A stretch of DNA of 60,461 bases from Bifidobacterium sp. UBA744 (GTDB taxonomy: Bacteria > Actinomycetota > Actinomycetes > Actinomycetales > Bifidobacteriaceae): assembly GCA_002298605.1 (NCBI GenBank), contig DBKS01000044.1, forward strand, positions 15,100 through 75,560, given 5' to 3'. The notes beneath the pieces are model-generated. The model saw nothing but the letters and a program-made list of their open reading frames with translations, searched no databases and was not told where the DNA came from. Shown piece after piece: positions 39,859 to 49,403 of this stretch. Made by a program: the position numbers and the translations under genes. Positions within the stretch are counted from its first letter, which is position 1; each line of letters starts with the position of its first letter.

Positions 39859-41043
39859 TCACCGACCCGCAGCGGCAGTGAGACGTTCGGCGGCGAGATC
39901 GATCATCGCGTCCGGCGCGGTGACGGCAAAGCGCAGATATTCGGGAGCCGAATAGAACTCCCCGGGGCTCGGCACGATGCCCAGTTCAGCCAATACGGCC
40001 ATATCACGCCAGCAGTCGCCCGATTTGGCCCGCACCCACACATACAGCGCGCCCTCGGGCATGGCAGCGTCATAACCGTTGTCACGCAGCGCCTTCACCA
40101 GCTCCGTAAGACGGCGACGATACCGTTCACGCTGCTCGTGCACCGCCGCCACGTCCCTGAGCGCCGCAGTCATGGCGGCCTGGACCGGGCCGGGAATGAT
40201 CTGGCCGATCTGCTTGCGGTATTCGGCCATCTCGCGCAGCAGCGAAGCGTCACCGGCGATCAGAGCCGTGCGATATCCGGCCATATTGGACTGCTTCGAC
40301 AGCGAATAGAGCACCAGCACGCCTTCGGCTGAACCACCGCACACCAATGGGGACAGGGCGCAGGGCGTGGCGCTCAGCGAATAGGCATGTTCGGAGGCGG
40401 GTTCGTTGGAGGTCTCGGCAGATGAATCCTCACGCCAATCCATCAGCGCATAGCACTCGTCGGACAGCACCGTCGCCCCGACCGCCCGCGCCGCGGACAC
40501 AATGCCGGACAGCCCGTCGGCATCCAGCACCTCGCCCGAAGGATTCGACGGGGAATTCACCCATACGGCCTTCACGCCCGGCACATGACGCCATGATTCG
40601 ACGTCAGCCACATCATCGACTTTCAGCACCGTGGCGCCGGCCAGTTGAGTGCCGATCTCGTACGTGGGGTACGACACGCGCGGCTGCACCACCACGTCAC
40701 CTTCCCCCAGGTGCAGCAGCGAGGCCATAAGCGCCACGCCTTCCTTGGAGCCGACGGTCGGCACCACGCCAGCGCCAATCGCTTCGAGATCCACGCCGCG
40801 CAGGTTGCGGAACCATGTGGCGATGGCGTCGCGCAGCCCCTTGGTGCCGGCGGTGGTGGGGTACCCATGCGCATTGGCGGCGTCAACCGACTCGATCATC
40901 GCCGAACGAACGGATTGCGGAACGGGGTCAACCGGGGAACCGACCGACAGATCGGCCATGCCCCCGGGCACGGACGCGGCGGTCTTCTTGAAGCCGGCAA
41001 TACGGGACCAATCATACGGCGACGAGAAAGCACGAAAACCCAT
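39859..41043 (-). CDS. dapC: N-succinyldiaminopimelate aminotransferase (putative)
   Basis: A class I/II PLP-dependent aminotransferase of 394 residues; ATG 41041-41043 gives MGFRAFSSPYDW, with two in-frame upstream starts possible. Family features are VGSPVDPVPQSV, HGYPTTAGTKGLRDA, VNSPSNPSGEVL and the PLP lysine in LYSLSKQSNMAGYRT. The dapC call rests on its position next to fdxA, the conserved actinobacterial pairing, which would place it in lysine/meso-diaminopimelate synthesis. Only aminotransferase activity is shown directly. Confidence 0.85.
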   Translation of the reverse strand: MGFRAFSSPYDWSRIAGFKKTAASVPGGMADLSVGSPVDPVPQSVRSAMIESVDAANAHGYPTTAGTKGLRDAIATWFRNLRGVDLEAIGAGVVPTVGSKEGVALMASLLHLGEGDVVVQPRVSYPTYEIGTQLAGATVLKVDDVADVESWRHVPGVKAVWVNSPSNPSGEVLDADGLSGIVSAARAVGATVLSDECYALMDWREDSSAETSNEPASEHAYSLSATPCALSPLVCGGSAEGVLVLYSLSKQSNMAGYRTALIAGDASLLREMAEYRKQIGQIIPGPVQAAMTAALRDVAAVHEQRERYRRRLTELVKALRDNGYDAAMPEGALYVWVRAKSGDCWRDMAVLAELGIVPSPGEFYSAPEYLRFAVTAPDAMIDLAAERLTAAAGR

Positions 41044-41063
41044 GTGCCCTACCATACGACAAA

Positions 41064-41085
41064 CCCCCGGCTTCATAACCGGGGG
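41064..41085 (-). terminator. hairpin between fdxA and dapC
   Basis: CCCCCGG (41064-41070) and CCGGGGG (41079-41085) form a perfect GC-rich stem with an 8-nt loop, followed on the minus strand by TTTGTCG. It lies 31 bp past the fdxA stop codon and 21 bp upstream of dapC, so it may attenuate the second gene. Confidence 0.7.
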
Positions 41086-41116
41086 GCTCGTCGCGTTGTC
41101 GGCTCAGCTGAAGGCG

Positions 41117-41440
41117 TCAGCCTTGGTTCTGCGGAGGCAGGGCCGCGACCTGAGCCGGATCCTTACCGATCGGACCGGCGGCGGAAGCGCCACCGAGATC
41201 ACCCACCTCGGCGAAGAATTCGACGGCCGCGTCCTTGTACCACGCCCACTCGTCAGGCAGATCATCCTCATAGAAAATGGCCTCCGTGGGGCATACCGGC
41301 TCGCACGCGCCACAGTCGACGCATTCATTCGGATTGATGTACAGCGAGCGCTTGCCCTCGTAGATGCAGTCCACCGGACATTCGTCCACACAGGCCTTGT
41401 CACGGACATCCACGCACGGTTGCGCAACAACGTACGGCAT
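41117..41440 (-). CDS. fdxA: 7Fe-type ferredoxin
   Basis: A 107-residue low-potential electron carrier. Cys9, Cys17, Cys21 and Cys25, then Cys40, Cys43, Cys46 and Cys50, give one [3Fe-4S] and one [4Fe-4S] cluster as in mycobacterial FdxA; the start MPYVVAQPCVDVRDKAC is almost the family consensus. The C-terminus has FYEDDLPDEWAWYKDAAVEFF. It is upstream of dapC. The 74-bp spacer to the permease gene holds its promoter. Confidence 0.96.
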   Translation of the reverse strand: MPYVVAQPCVDVRDKACVDECPVDCIYEGKRSLYINPNECVDCGACEPVCPTEAIFYEDDLPDEWAWYKDAAVEFFAEVGDLGGASAAGPIGKDPAQVAALPPQNQG

Positions 41441-41514
41441 ATTTCCTCCTTACAACACCGTCAAGTTTGAACTCTGCACTATATCGCCGGTATCCAGCGT
41501 ACTCCGGGCACGCG

Positions 41515-43044
41515 TCAGACGCCGATGCCGGCGGCGACCTCATCGCCGATATCGCCGGTCAACTCGCCGTTACCCAGCCGGGAATGACGGTAGCCGTAGG
41601 CGAAGTAGATCACAAAGCCGATCACCAGCCACACGACGAAACGAACCCACGTCAGCACCGACAGATTGAGCATCAGCCACAGGTTGGCCAATGCGATCAA
41701 AATCGGCACCCACGGATTGCCGGGCATCTTGAATGCGCGCGGCAGTTCCGGACGCTTCCTGCGCATAATCGGCACCGAAATGGCCACCAACGTGAACGCC
41801 GACAACGTGCCGATATTCACCATGTCGGAGAGTACGCCCACATCGAAGCATGCGGCGACCAGGGCCACCACCACGCCAACGCAGATCTGCAATCCGGCCG
41901 GCGTGCCATGCCGGCCGGTTTTGGACAGCCGTCGAGGCAGCAGGCCATCGCGGCTCATGGCGAACACAATGCGGGTCAGTCCCAGCAGCAGCACCATCAC
42001 CACAGTGGCAAGCCCCAGGACGATGCCGAAACTGATCACCTTGGCGGCCCATGTGGCCCCGACCAATTCGAAGGCCGTGGCCAAGGACGGGTCGTCCACC
42101 GCGGCGAGATCCTTGTAACTCACCATACCGGTGGTGACGACGGCGACGAGCATGTACATCACGATAATGAGCAGCATGCCGAGGCCGATGCCCAGCGGCA
42201 CATTCCTATGCGGATCCTTGGTCTCCTCGGAGGCGGTGGCGACCACATCGAAGCCAATGAACGCGAAGAACACCAACGCGGCGCCGGACAGGATGCCGGG
42301 CACGCCGTAGACGGACGGCGTCATGCCGGTGGCGGCCTGCCACAACGGCTGCTCCCACACGCCGCTCACGGCGGAATCGCCCTGAATGGCCGAAGCGGGT
42401 TCGCTCGGCGGAATGAACGGCGTGTAGTTGGACGCCTTCACGTAGAAGAAGCCGACGATCACCACGAAGAACACGATGGCGATTTTGAGCACGGTCATGG
42501 CACCGTCCACGCGCGCGCCGATCTTGGTGCCGAACACCAGCAGCACGGTGAAGAAGGCGACGATGATCAGCGGCGCGAAATCGAAGGAAAAACCGCCGAA
42601 CAACACCACCTTGGTATTGAGATTCCAGCCCATCAGCGAGAAGAAATCATTGAGATACACGCCCCAGTATTTGGAGATCACCGCACCGGCCATCAGCATT
42701 TCAAGGATCAGATCCCAACCGATCACCCAAGCCACGATCTCGCCCACCGTGGTGTAGGTGAAGGTGTAGGCGGACCCGGCCACCGGAATCATTGAGGCGA
42801 ATTCGGCATAGCACATGACGGCCGCGCCGCACACCACACCGGCGATCAGAAAGCTGATGATAACGGCCGGCCCCGCGTGATAGGCGGCCGCCTGGGCGCC
42901 CACCGAGAAAATGCCCGCGCCGACCGCCACGGCCACGCCCATAATGGCAAGATCCCAAGCGCCGAGCGAGCGCTTGAGCTTGCGATCCTTGTCGTCAGTC
43001 TCGGCAATGGTCTGCTCAACTGACTTGGTTCTGAACAGTTGCAT
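41515..43044 (-). CDS. APC-family amino acid permease
   Basis: A 509-residue membrane protein with 12 to 13 helices; ATG 43042-43044 follows AGAAGGGG. The amino-acid/polyamine superfamily signature is clear: LGAWDLAIMGVAVAVGAGIFS in helix 1 and CYAEFASMIPVAGSAYTFTYTTVGE in helices 2-3. The FIGFDVVATASEETKDPHRNVPLG segment resembles cationic amino acid transporters (CAT/YfnA type), so basic amino acids are the best guess. It stands alone on the minus strand. Confidence 0.9.
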   Translation of the reverse strand: MQLFRTKSVEQTIAETDDKDRKLKRSLGAWDLAIMGVAVAVGAGIFSVGAQAAAYHAGPAVIISFLIAGVVCGAAVMCYAEFASMIPVAGSAYTFTYTTVGEIVAWVIGWDLILEMLMAGAVISKYWGVYLNDFFSLMGWNLNTKVVLFGGFSFDFAPLIIVAFFTVLLVFGTKIGARVDGAMTVLKIAIVFFVVIVGFFYVKASNYTPFIPPSEPASAIQGDSAVSGVWEQPLWQAATGMTPSVYGVPGILSGAALVFFAFIGFDVVATASEETKDPHRNVPLGIGLGMLLIIVMYMLVAVVTTGMVSYKDLAAVDDPSLATAFELVGATWAAKVISFGIVLGLATVVMVLLLGLTRIVFAMSRDGLLPRRLSKTGRHGTPAGLQICVGVVVALVAACFDVGVLSDMVNIGTLSAFTLVAISVPIMRRKRPELPRAFKMPGNPWVPILIALANLWLMLNLSVLTWVRFVVWLVIGFVIYFAYGYRHSRLGNGELTGDIGDEVAAGIGV

Positions 43045-43179
43045 CGATGCCCCTTCTGTGGTTACGCCCCGCACAGGCCGCGCCTGCCGCCGCAGACACC
43101 GCGCACGGGCCCGCACCACATAGTACAGCGCACTTGCTGACAGCGGCGGAAATGCCGAGCGTCCGAACGGACAACCGGT

Positions 43180-44826
43180 CTACTCGGTGGGACCGTCCTT
43201 GAAAATCACCGTCTCCTGCATGGCGTTCCTCTCATTGTTGGCTTCGCTGCCGTTGACGATGCTCAGCACCAGCTTGCGGAAGTCCTCGTCCACCACGGCG
43301 GCGGGCTCGTCGAGCAGGCGCCCGGCGTTGAAATCGATCCAGCGCCTCTTCTTCTGCGCCAGCGGGGTGTTCGTGGCGATCTTCATCGTGGGCACGAAGC
43401 AGCCGAACGGCGTGCCACGTCCGGTGGTGAAGAGGATGAGCTGGCATCCGGCCGCGGCCATGGCGGTGGTGGACACCATGTCGTTGCCGGGCGTCTGCAT
43501 CAGCGACAGGCCATTGCGTCGGAGGCGCTTGCCGTATTGGATGACGTCCTCGACCTCGCATTTGCCGCCCTTGCGGATGCAGCCGAGCGACTTATCCTCG
43601 AGGGTGGTGATGCCGCCGGCCTTGTTGCCCGGCGACGGGTTGTCGGAGATGACCTCGCCGTACTTGCGGAAATGGCCTTTGAAATTGTTGATCAGATCGA
43701 CGATGTCGCGGAACACGCCTTCGTCGCGGGCCTGGGACATCAGCACGGTCTCCGCCCCGAACATTTCGGGGACCTCGGAGAGAATCACCGAACCGCCCTG
43801 CGAGACCAGCCATTCGGCGAAACGGCCGACAAGCGGATTGGCGGTGATGCCGGACATGCCGTCGGAGCCTCCGCATTCGACGCCGACACTCAGCTCATTC
43901 ATCGGAATGTCGGTTTTCACGTCGTTTCCGGCGGCCTCGTTAAGATCTTCCAGCAAGGCGGCGGCGGTGTCGAACTCGTCGTCCTCCTCCTGACAGACCA
44001 TGAAGCGCACGCGTTCGGGATCGTAATTCTTCAGACCGGCCTTCATCAACGCCATCTGGTTGTTCTCGCAGCCAAGACCTACCAGCAGCACGCCACCAGC
44101 GTTCGGATGCTCGACAATGCCCTGCAGCGTCTCCTGCGTCCACACCAGATCGCCGCCGAGCTGCGAACAGCCATAGGGGTGACGGGCCACGATCACGGAA
44201 TCGAAATTGCCGTTGCCGTTATGACGGGCGGTGAACATACGGGCCATCGTGGCGGTGATGCCGGAGATGCACCCAACGGTGGGCACGATGTAGAGGTCGT
44301 TGCGAATGCCGACCTTGCCGGTGGCGCGACGGTACCCCTTGAAGGTCATGGTGGGGTTTCCGGGCTTCACGGTGTCGTCGACGGGCCTGTAGTCGTATTC
44401 GAGGTTGGCGCCAAGATTGGTGGCGATATTGTGGGTGTGCACCCATTCGCCCTTCGTGATGGGCTGGATGGCATGGCCGATTTCGAAGCCGTATTTGACC
44501 ACGTTCTCACCTTCGGCGATGTCACACAGCGCGATTTTATGGCCACGCGGCACATCATCGAGCACGGTCAGCTCGCCATGCCCCTCGACGGACACGGTCT
44601 CCCCGGCCGCGATCGGACGAGCCGCCACGCACACCATGTCGCCCTCGGCGAGATAGATGGTGTCAAGACCGGTTTTCTCGGGGATCTCAGCGATATAGTC
44701 ATGCCGTCCGGCCGCACCGCCATCGCCGCAGGTGCGAACGAATCCGGCGGAGGTTTCCACAGCCACGGAAGCCTGAAGGTCATGGTTGCTGCAGTTGTCG
44801 ATTTGCGTCGTTGCGTTCGTGCTCAT
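43180..44826 (-). CDS. UxaA-family dehydratase (altronate dehydratase-like)
   Basis: A 548-residue protein; ATG 44824-44826 follows GGAGG, and the long open frame upstream is spurious. An N-terminal SAF domain (about 60-130, MVCVAARPIAAGETV...THNIATNLG) is fused to the UxaA catalytic part with GYRRATGKVGIRN, ARHPYGCSQLGGD, GLGCENNQ and GVECGGSDGMSGITANP. E. coli UxaA (about 495 residues) dehydrates D-altronate to 2-keto-3-deoxygluconate with an iron cofactor. No uxaB, uxaC, kdgK or eda is nearby, so another sugar acid is possible. It ends 135 bp before the permease gene; that spacer shows no gene. Confidence 0.85.
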   Translation of the reverse strand: MSTNATTQIDNCSNHDLQASVAVETSAGFVRTCGDGGAAGRHDYIAEIPEKTGLDTIYLAEGDMVCVAARPIAAGETVSVEGHGELTVLDDVPRGHKIALCDIAEGENVVKYGFEIGHAIQPITKGEWVHTHNIATNLGANLEYDYRPVDDTVKPGNPTMTFKGYRRATGKVGIRNDLYIVPTVGCISGITATMARMFTARHNGNGNFDSVIVARHPYGCSQLGGDLVWTQETLQGIVEHPNAGGVLLVGLGCENNQMALMKAGLKNYDPERVRFMVCQEEDDEFDTAAALLEDLNEAAGNDVKTDIPMNELSVGVECGGSDGMSGITANPLVGRFAEWLVSQGGSVILSEVPEMFGAETVLMSQARDEGVFRDIVDLINNFKGHFRKYGEVISDNPSPGNKAGGITTLEDKSLGCIRKGGKCEVEDVIQYGKRLRRNGLSLMQTPGNDMVSTTAMAAAGCQLILFTTGRGTPFGCFVPTMKIATNTPLAQKKRRWIDFNAGRLLDEPAAVVDEDFRKLVLSIVNGSEANNERNAMQETVIFKDGPTE

Positions 44827-44948
44827 GCCTCCATGGTATGAAGCCACCGATATCGCCGATCGATTTGTTGCCACCCCTTGCACCATCCGACTCCGACACC
44901 GGGGATGGGGACGGGCCCGTGGATCGCCATGGCCGTCCCGCATATGGC

Positions 44949-44985
44949 AACAGGGCCCGCAATCGCAAGGATCGCGAACCCTGTT
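44949..44985 (-). terminator. terminator downstream of atpC
   Basis: AACAGGG (44949-44955) and CCCTGTT (44979-44985) enclose an inner CGCAATCGC/GGATCGCG stem. It is about 40 bp beyond the atpC stop and upstream of the dehydratase gene. Confidence 0.7.
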
Positions 44986-45025
44986 ATCTGGTTGGCTCTG
45001 AAGACTGCCGGATGAAATCGCCCGC

Positions 45026-45313
45026 CTACTCTTCGGCGGACGCGACCTCGGCGGAGCATCGTTCCACAGCCACAGTGAGCTTATTCGAATCGAAGGAGAC
45101 GAAACCGTCTTCGACATCGAAACCGTGATGCGTGCCGTCGGGTTCGGTCACGGTGACGCGACCGGAGTTGACGACCGTCAACACGGGCTCATGGTTTGGC
45201 AGAATGCCCATACCGCCTTCGGAGGCGGGAACGGTCACGCCTGTCGCCGTGCCCGACCACACCGGACGGTCGGCCGCGACGACGGTCACCTGCATGGTGG
45301 ATTTGTCCGCCAT
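45026..45313 (-). CDS. atpC: ATP synthase F1 subunit epsilon
   Basis: Epsilon is part of the central stalk and inhibits ATP hydrolysis. The 95-residue protein is the short actinobacterial form, keeping the beta-sandwich (MQVTVVAADRPVWSGTATGVTVPASEGGMGILPNHEPVL) but lacking the C-terminal helical hairpin. Its start overlaps the atpD stop by one base. It is the last gene of the operon. Confidence 0.96.
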   Translation of the reverse strand: MADKSTMQVTVVAADRPVWSGTATGVTVPASEGGMGILPNHEPVLTVVNSGRVTVTEPDGTHHGFDVEDGFVSFDSNKLTVAVERCSAEVASAEE

Positions 45314-46800
45314 CAGGCACCCAGCTCCTTCTGCATATCATGCCACTTCTTCTCGAGGTCATCGATGCCGCCGATGCCGGAGAAAGCCTGCTCGGGAACA
45401 TCGTCGTACACACCGTCGCAAATGCGGGTGAACGCCTCGATGGTCTCGTCAGCGGGCACATACGAACCGGGGCGGCCGGTGAACTTTTCCGCCACATAGA
45501 AGTTCTGGCCGAGGAACTGCTCGATACGACGCGCGCGGGCGACGGTGGTCTTGTCCTCCTCGCCGAGCTCGTCGATGCCGATCAGGGCGATGATGTCCTG
45601 AAGTTCCTTGTTGCGCTGAAGAATGGCCTTGACACGGTTCGCGCAGTCGTAGTGAGCCTGACCCACATAGCGGGGGTCAAGAATACGAGAGGTGGAGCTC
45701 AGCGGATCCACAGCCGGGTAGATGCCCTTCGACGCAATGTCACGAGACAACTCGGTGGTTGCGTCCAAGTGGGCGAAGGTGGTGGCCGGGGCGGGATCGG
45801 TGTAGTCGTCGGCGGGCACGTAGATGGCCTGCAACGACGTGATCGAGTGACCACGGGTCGAGGTGATGCGCTCCTGCAGGGCACCCATCTCATCGGCCAG
45901 GTTCGGCTGGTAGCCCACGGCGGAAGGCATACGGCCCAGCAGGGTGGACACCTCGGAACCGGCCTGGGTGAAGCGGAAGATGTTGTCGATGAAGAGCAAC
46001 ACGTCCTGGTTCTGCACGTCGCGGAAGTACTCGGACATGGTCAGGGCGGTCAGCGGCACACGAAGACGGGTGCCGGGCTGCTCATCCATCTGGCCGAACA
46101 CCATGGCGGTCTTCTGCAGCACGCCGGCCTCGTCCATTTCGCCGATCAGATCGTTGCCCTCACGGGTACGCTCGCCAACGCCAGCGAACACGGACACACC
46201 GCCGTGGTTCTGGGCGACTCGCTGAATCATTTCCTGAATCAGCACGGTCTTGCCCACACCTGCGCCGCCGAACAGACCGATCTTGCCGCCCTGCACATAC
46301 GGAGTCAGCAAATCGATCACCTTGATGCCGGTTTCGAACATCTGGGTCTTGGACTCCAGCTGATCGAATGCAGGCGGGTTGCGGTGGATGGGCCAACGCT
46401 CGGTGACCTTGATCTGCTCATCCGGCTTCTTGTTGAGAATATTGCCGGCGACGTCAAAGACGTGACCCAGGGTCACATCGCCGACCGGCACCTCAATGGG
46501 ACCACCGGTGTCGACGACCTCGGCGCCACGGACCAGACCATCAGTGGGCTTAAGCGCCACGGCACGGACGATCGAATCGCCCAGATGCTGTTCGACCTCA
46601 AGCGTGATCTGATGAAGCGTCTCACCCTCCTCGCTGGCGCCGGTGCTGCCCAGCGTCACGGTGAGGGCGTTGTAGATATCGGGCAGGTGTCCCACCGGGA
46701 ATTCGATGTCGATCACCGAGCCCTGGACACGCGTGACGCGACCCTTCGACGGTCCTTCGACCGAGTCGTCGGGCGCATTGGTCTGAACTTGATCAACCAT
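45313..46800 (-). CDS. atpD: ATP synthase F1 subunit beta
   Basis: The catalytic subunit, 495 residues. P-loop GGAGVGKTVLIQE (about 178-190), the Glu of GVGERTREGNDL, the DELSEED equivalent GIDELGEEDK, and ALTMSEYFRDVQNQDVLLFIDNIFRFTQAG are all present. It follows atpG after 8 bp. Confidence 0.98.
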   Translation of the reverse strand: MVDQVQTNAPDDSVEGPSKGRVTRVQGSVIDIEFPVGHLPDIYNALTVTLGSTGASEEGETLHQITLEVEQHLGDSIVRAVALKPTDGLVRGAEVVDTGGPIEVPVGDVTLGHVFDVAGNILNKKPDEQIKVTERWPIHRNPPAFDQLESKTQMFETGIKVIDLLTPYVQGGKIGLFGGAGVGKTVLIQEMIQRVAQNHGGVSVFAGVGERTREGNDLIGEMDEAGVLQKTAMVFGQMDEQPGTRLRVPLTALTMSEYFRDVQNQDVLLFIDNIFRFTQAGSEVSTLLGRMPSAVGYQPNLADEMGALQERITSTRGHSITSLQAIYVPADDYTDPAPATTFAHLDATTELSRDIASKGIYPAVDPLSSTSRILDPRYVGQAHYDCANRVKAILQRNKELQDIIALIGIDELGEEDKTTVARARRIEQFLGQNFYVAEKFTGRPGSYVPADETIEAFTRICDGVYDDVPEQAFSGIGGIDDLEKKWHDMQKELGA

Positions 46801-46808
46801 CTGCGTTC

Positions 46809-47717
46809 CTACTCTTCCTCTTTGTTCAGCGCGTCAGCGCTGCCGATAATTTCGGTAAGTTCCTGCGTAATCGAAGCCTGGCGGGAAGCGTTGAGCTTGC
46901 GCGTCAGATCCTCGATCAGCGAGCGGGCGTTATCCGTGGCCGTATGCATGGCGTTCTGCCGGCTGGCGGTTTCCGAGGCCGCGGACGTCAGCAGACATTC
47001 GTGAATACGAGACTGGATGTACTTGGGCAGCACCGCATTGAGCACCTCATCGGCGCTGGGCTCAAAGCTGTATAGCGGGGCGGTTTTGGAAGCGGCGCTC
47101 TCCTGCGTTCCATCGGAGGACTGCACGAGTTCGACCGGCAGCATACGTAGTACGCGCACCTTCTGAACCACCATATTGACGAATTCAGTGAACACGATGT
47201 ACAGCTCACTGACCCCGCCCTCGGCGGCCGGCTTCATATAGGCTTCCAAAAGCGCCTTGGAGATGTTCTCGGCGATTTCGACGCCGGGCTTGTCGGTGTC
47301 ACCTTCCCATGTCTGGGCGATGGCGCGGTTACGGTACTTGTAGTACGTCACGCCACGGCGACCATACACGTAAAGCTCAGGCTGCTTGCCCTCCTGATCA
47401 AGTCGGGCAAGCAGACTTTCAGTCTCACGGATAATGGAGGAGGTGTACGCGCCGGCCATGCCACGATCCGACGTCAGCGCAAGGACGGCAACGCGGTCGT
47501 TGCCCGCTTCCTTGGTGACGATCGGATGCGTGACATGGGTGTGGGCCACCAACGCCTGGACGGCATCGGAAATCGCATCAGAGTACGGCTTCGCGGCCAG
47601 AGCCACGTCACGGGCCTTGGCGATGTGCGAGGACGCGATCATTTCCTGAGCGTTGAAAATCTTCGCCAACGATTCGGTGGAAGCGATCCTGCTCTTGAAT
47701 GCGAGTTGCGAGGCCAT
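46809..47717 (-). CDS. atpG: ATP synthase F1 subunit gamma
   Basis: The rotor shaft, 302 residues. The N-helix FKSRIASTESLAKIFNAQEMIASSHIAKA and the C-helix ENARSLIEDLTRKLNASRQASITQELTEI form the coiled coil; LTSDRGMAGAYTSSI is the conserved central motif. It follows atpA after 3 bp. Confidence 0.98.
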   Translation of the reverse strand: MASQLAFKSRIASTESLAKIFNAQEMIASSHIAKARDVALAAKPYSDAISDAVQALVAHTHVTHPIVTKEAGNDRVAVLALTSDRGMAGAYTSSIIRETESLLARLDQEGKQPELYVYGRRGVTYYKYRNRAIAQTWEGDTDKPGVEIAENISKALLEAYMKPAAEGGVSELYIVFTEFVNMVVQKVRVLRMLPVELVQSSDGTQESAASKTAPLYSFEPSADEVLNAVLPKYIQSRIHECLLTSAASETASRQNAMHTATDNARSLIEDLTRKLNASRQASITQELTEIIGSADALNKEEE

Positions 47718-47720
47718 GGC

Positions 47721-49367
47721 TTACTTCGCTCCCTTGGACTTCTTGTCGGGGGCAACGAGCTTCTCCTGCTCGACGACGGTCTCGGGATTGACCTGAGGCT
47801 TCTTGTCGACCAGCGGCTTGCCCGCCACAGACACATACGTGCTGCGGTAGTCCTCAATCGCCTTGTCAAGCGCCTTCTCGGTCTCGGCGGTGAAGTCGCC
47901 GGACTCGCGAATCGTGGTAAGGATGTCGGTGTTGTGGTCGACATAGTCGAGCATGCCCTTTTCGAACGGCAGCACGTCGGCGACCTCAAGATCGTCGAGC
48001 TTGCCATGGGTGCCCGCCCACACGGAAACCACTTCCTGCTCCATCGAATACGGAGAGAACTGCGGCTGCTTAAGCAGCTCGGTCAACTTCGCGCCACGGT
48101 TCAGCTGAGCCTTGGACGCCGCATCCAGATCGGAGGCGAACATGGCGAAGGACTCCAGCGAACGATACTGAGCCAGCGAGATCTTCAGAGTGCCCGACAC
48201 CTTCTTCAACGCCTTGGTCTGAGCCGCGCCGCCCACGCGGGACACGGAAATGCCCACGTCCACGGCAGGACGCTGACCGGCGTTGAACAGATCGGACTGG
48301 AGGAAGATCTGACCGTCGGTGATGGAAATCACGTTGGTGGGAATATACGCGGAGACGTCGTTCGCCTTGGTCTCGATGATCGGCAGGCCGGTCATGGAGC
48401 CGCCGCCCAGATCGTCGGAAACCTTCGCGCAGCGTTCCAGCAGACGCGAATGCAGGTAGAAGACGTCGCCCGGGTAGGCCTCACGCCCCGGCGGACGACG
48501 AAGCAGCAGCGAAATCGAACGATACGCTTCGGCCTGCTTCGACAGATCATCGAAGACAATCAGCACATGCTTGCCGTTGTACATCCAATGCTGGCCGATG
48601 GCCGAACCGGTGTAAGGGGCAATGTACTTGAAACCAGCGGAATCGGAAGCCGGAGAGGCCACGATGGTGGTGTACTCCATAGCTCCTGCGTCCTCAAGGC
48701 TCTGACGAACCGACGCGATGGTCGAACCCTTCTGGCCGATGGCCACGTAGATGCAGCGCACCTGCTTCTTCGGGTCGCCGGACTCCCAATTGGCCTTCTG
48801 GTTGATGATGGTGTCGATCGCGATGGCGGTTTTACCGGTCTGGCGGTCGCCGATGATGAGCTGTCGCTGGCCGCGGCCGATCGGGGTCATTGCATCGATG
48901 GCCTTCAGACCCGTGGACAGCGGCTCGTCAACCGGATGGCGGTGCATCACATCGGGAGCCTGGGCCTCCAGAATGCGGCGGCCTTCGGTCTTGATCTCGC
49001 CAAGACCATCGATGGGCTCGCCCAGCGGGTTCACAGTACGCCCGAGGTAGCCATCGCCGACGGGCACCGACAGCACCTCGCCGGTACGACGCACTTCCTG
49101 GCCTTCCTCAATGCCTGCGAAATCGCCGAGGATAACCACGCCGATCTCACGAGCATCAAGGTTGAAGGCCAGGCCCAGCGTGCCGTCCTCAAAGGTGAGC
49201 AGCTCGTTGGCCATGCAACCAGGCAGTCCCGTCACGTGCGCAATGCCGTCACCGGCCGTGGCCACATAGCCCACTTCCTGGGTGGGGGTGTCCGACGGCT
49301 TGTACGACTCGACGAAATCATCGAGCGCCTTGCGTATCGTGGCGGGATCAATGGTTAGTTCTGCCAT
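47721..49367 (-). CDS. atpA: ATP synthase F1 subunit alpha
   Basis: The 548-residue non-catalytic nucleotide-binding subunit. ATG 49365-49367 after AAGGAG gives MAELTIDPATIRK; a GTG two codons upstream is possible. P-loop GDRQTGKTAIAID and the SVSRVGGAAQTKALKKVSGTLK region are diagnostic. The C-terminus has a Lys-rich tail. It follows atpH after 36 bp. Confidence 0.98.
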   Translation of the reverse strand: MAELTIDPATIRKALDDFVESYKPSDTPTQEVGYVATAGDGIAHVTGLPGCMANELLTFEDGTLGLAFNLDAREIGVVILGDFAGIEEGQEVRRTGEVLSVPVGDGYLGRTVNPLGEPIDGLGEIKTEGRRILEAQAPDVMHRHPVDEPLSTGLKAIDAMTPIGRGQRQLIIGDRQTGKTAIAIDTIINQKANWESGDPKKQVRCIYVAIGQKGSTIASVRQSLEDAGAMEYTTIVASPASDSAGFKYIAPYTGSAIGQHWMYNGKHVLIVFDDLSKQAEAYRSISLLLRRPPGREAYPGDVFYLHSRLLERCAKVSDDLGGGSMTGLPIIETKANDVSAYIPTNVISITDGQIFLQSDLFNAGQRPAVDVGISVSRVGGAAQTKALKKVSGTLKISLAQYRSLESFAMFASDLDAASKAQLNRGAKLTELLKQPQFSPYSMEQEVVSVWAGTHGKLDDLEVADVLPFEKGMLDYVDHNTDILTTIRESGDFTAETEKALDKAIEDYRSTYVSVAGKPLVDKKPQVNPETVVEQEKLVAPDKKSKGAK

Positions 49368-49403
49368 GATCACTCCTTATTGTTGATAAAAATTAAATGG
49401 TCC

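Noticed and set aside
45196..47004. 602-codon plus-strand open frame opposite atpD-atpG
   Set aside because: Antisense to two certain ATP synthase genes and without recognisable domains.
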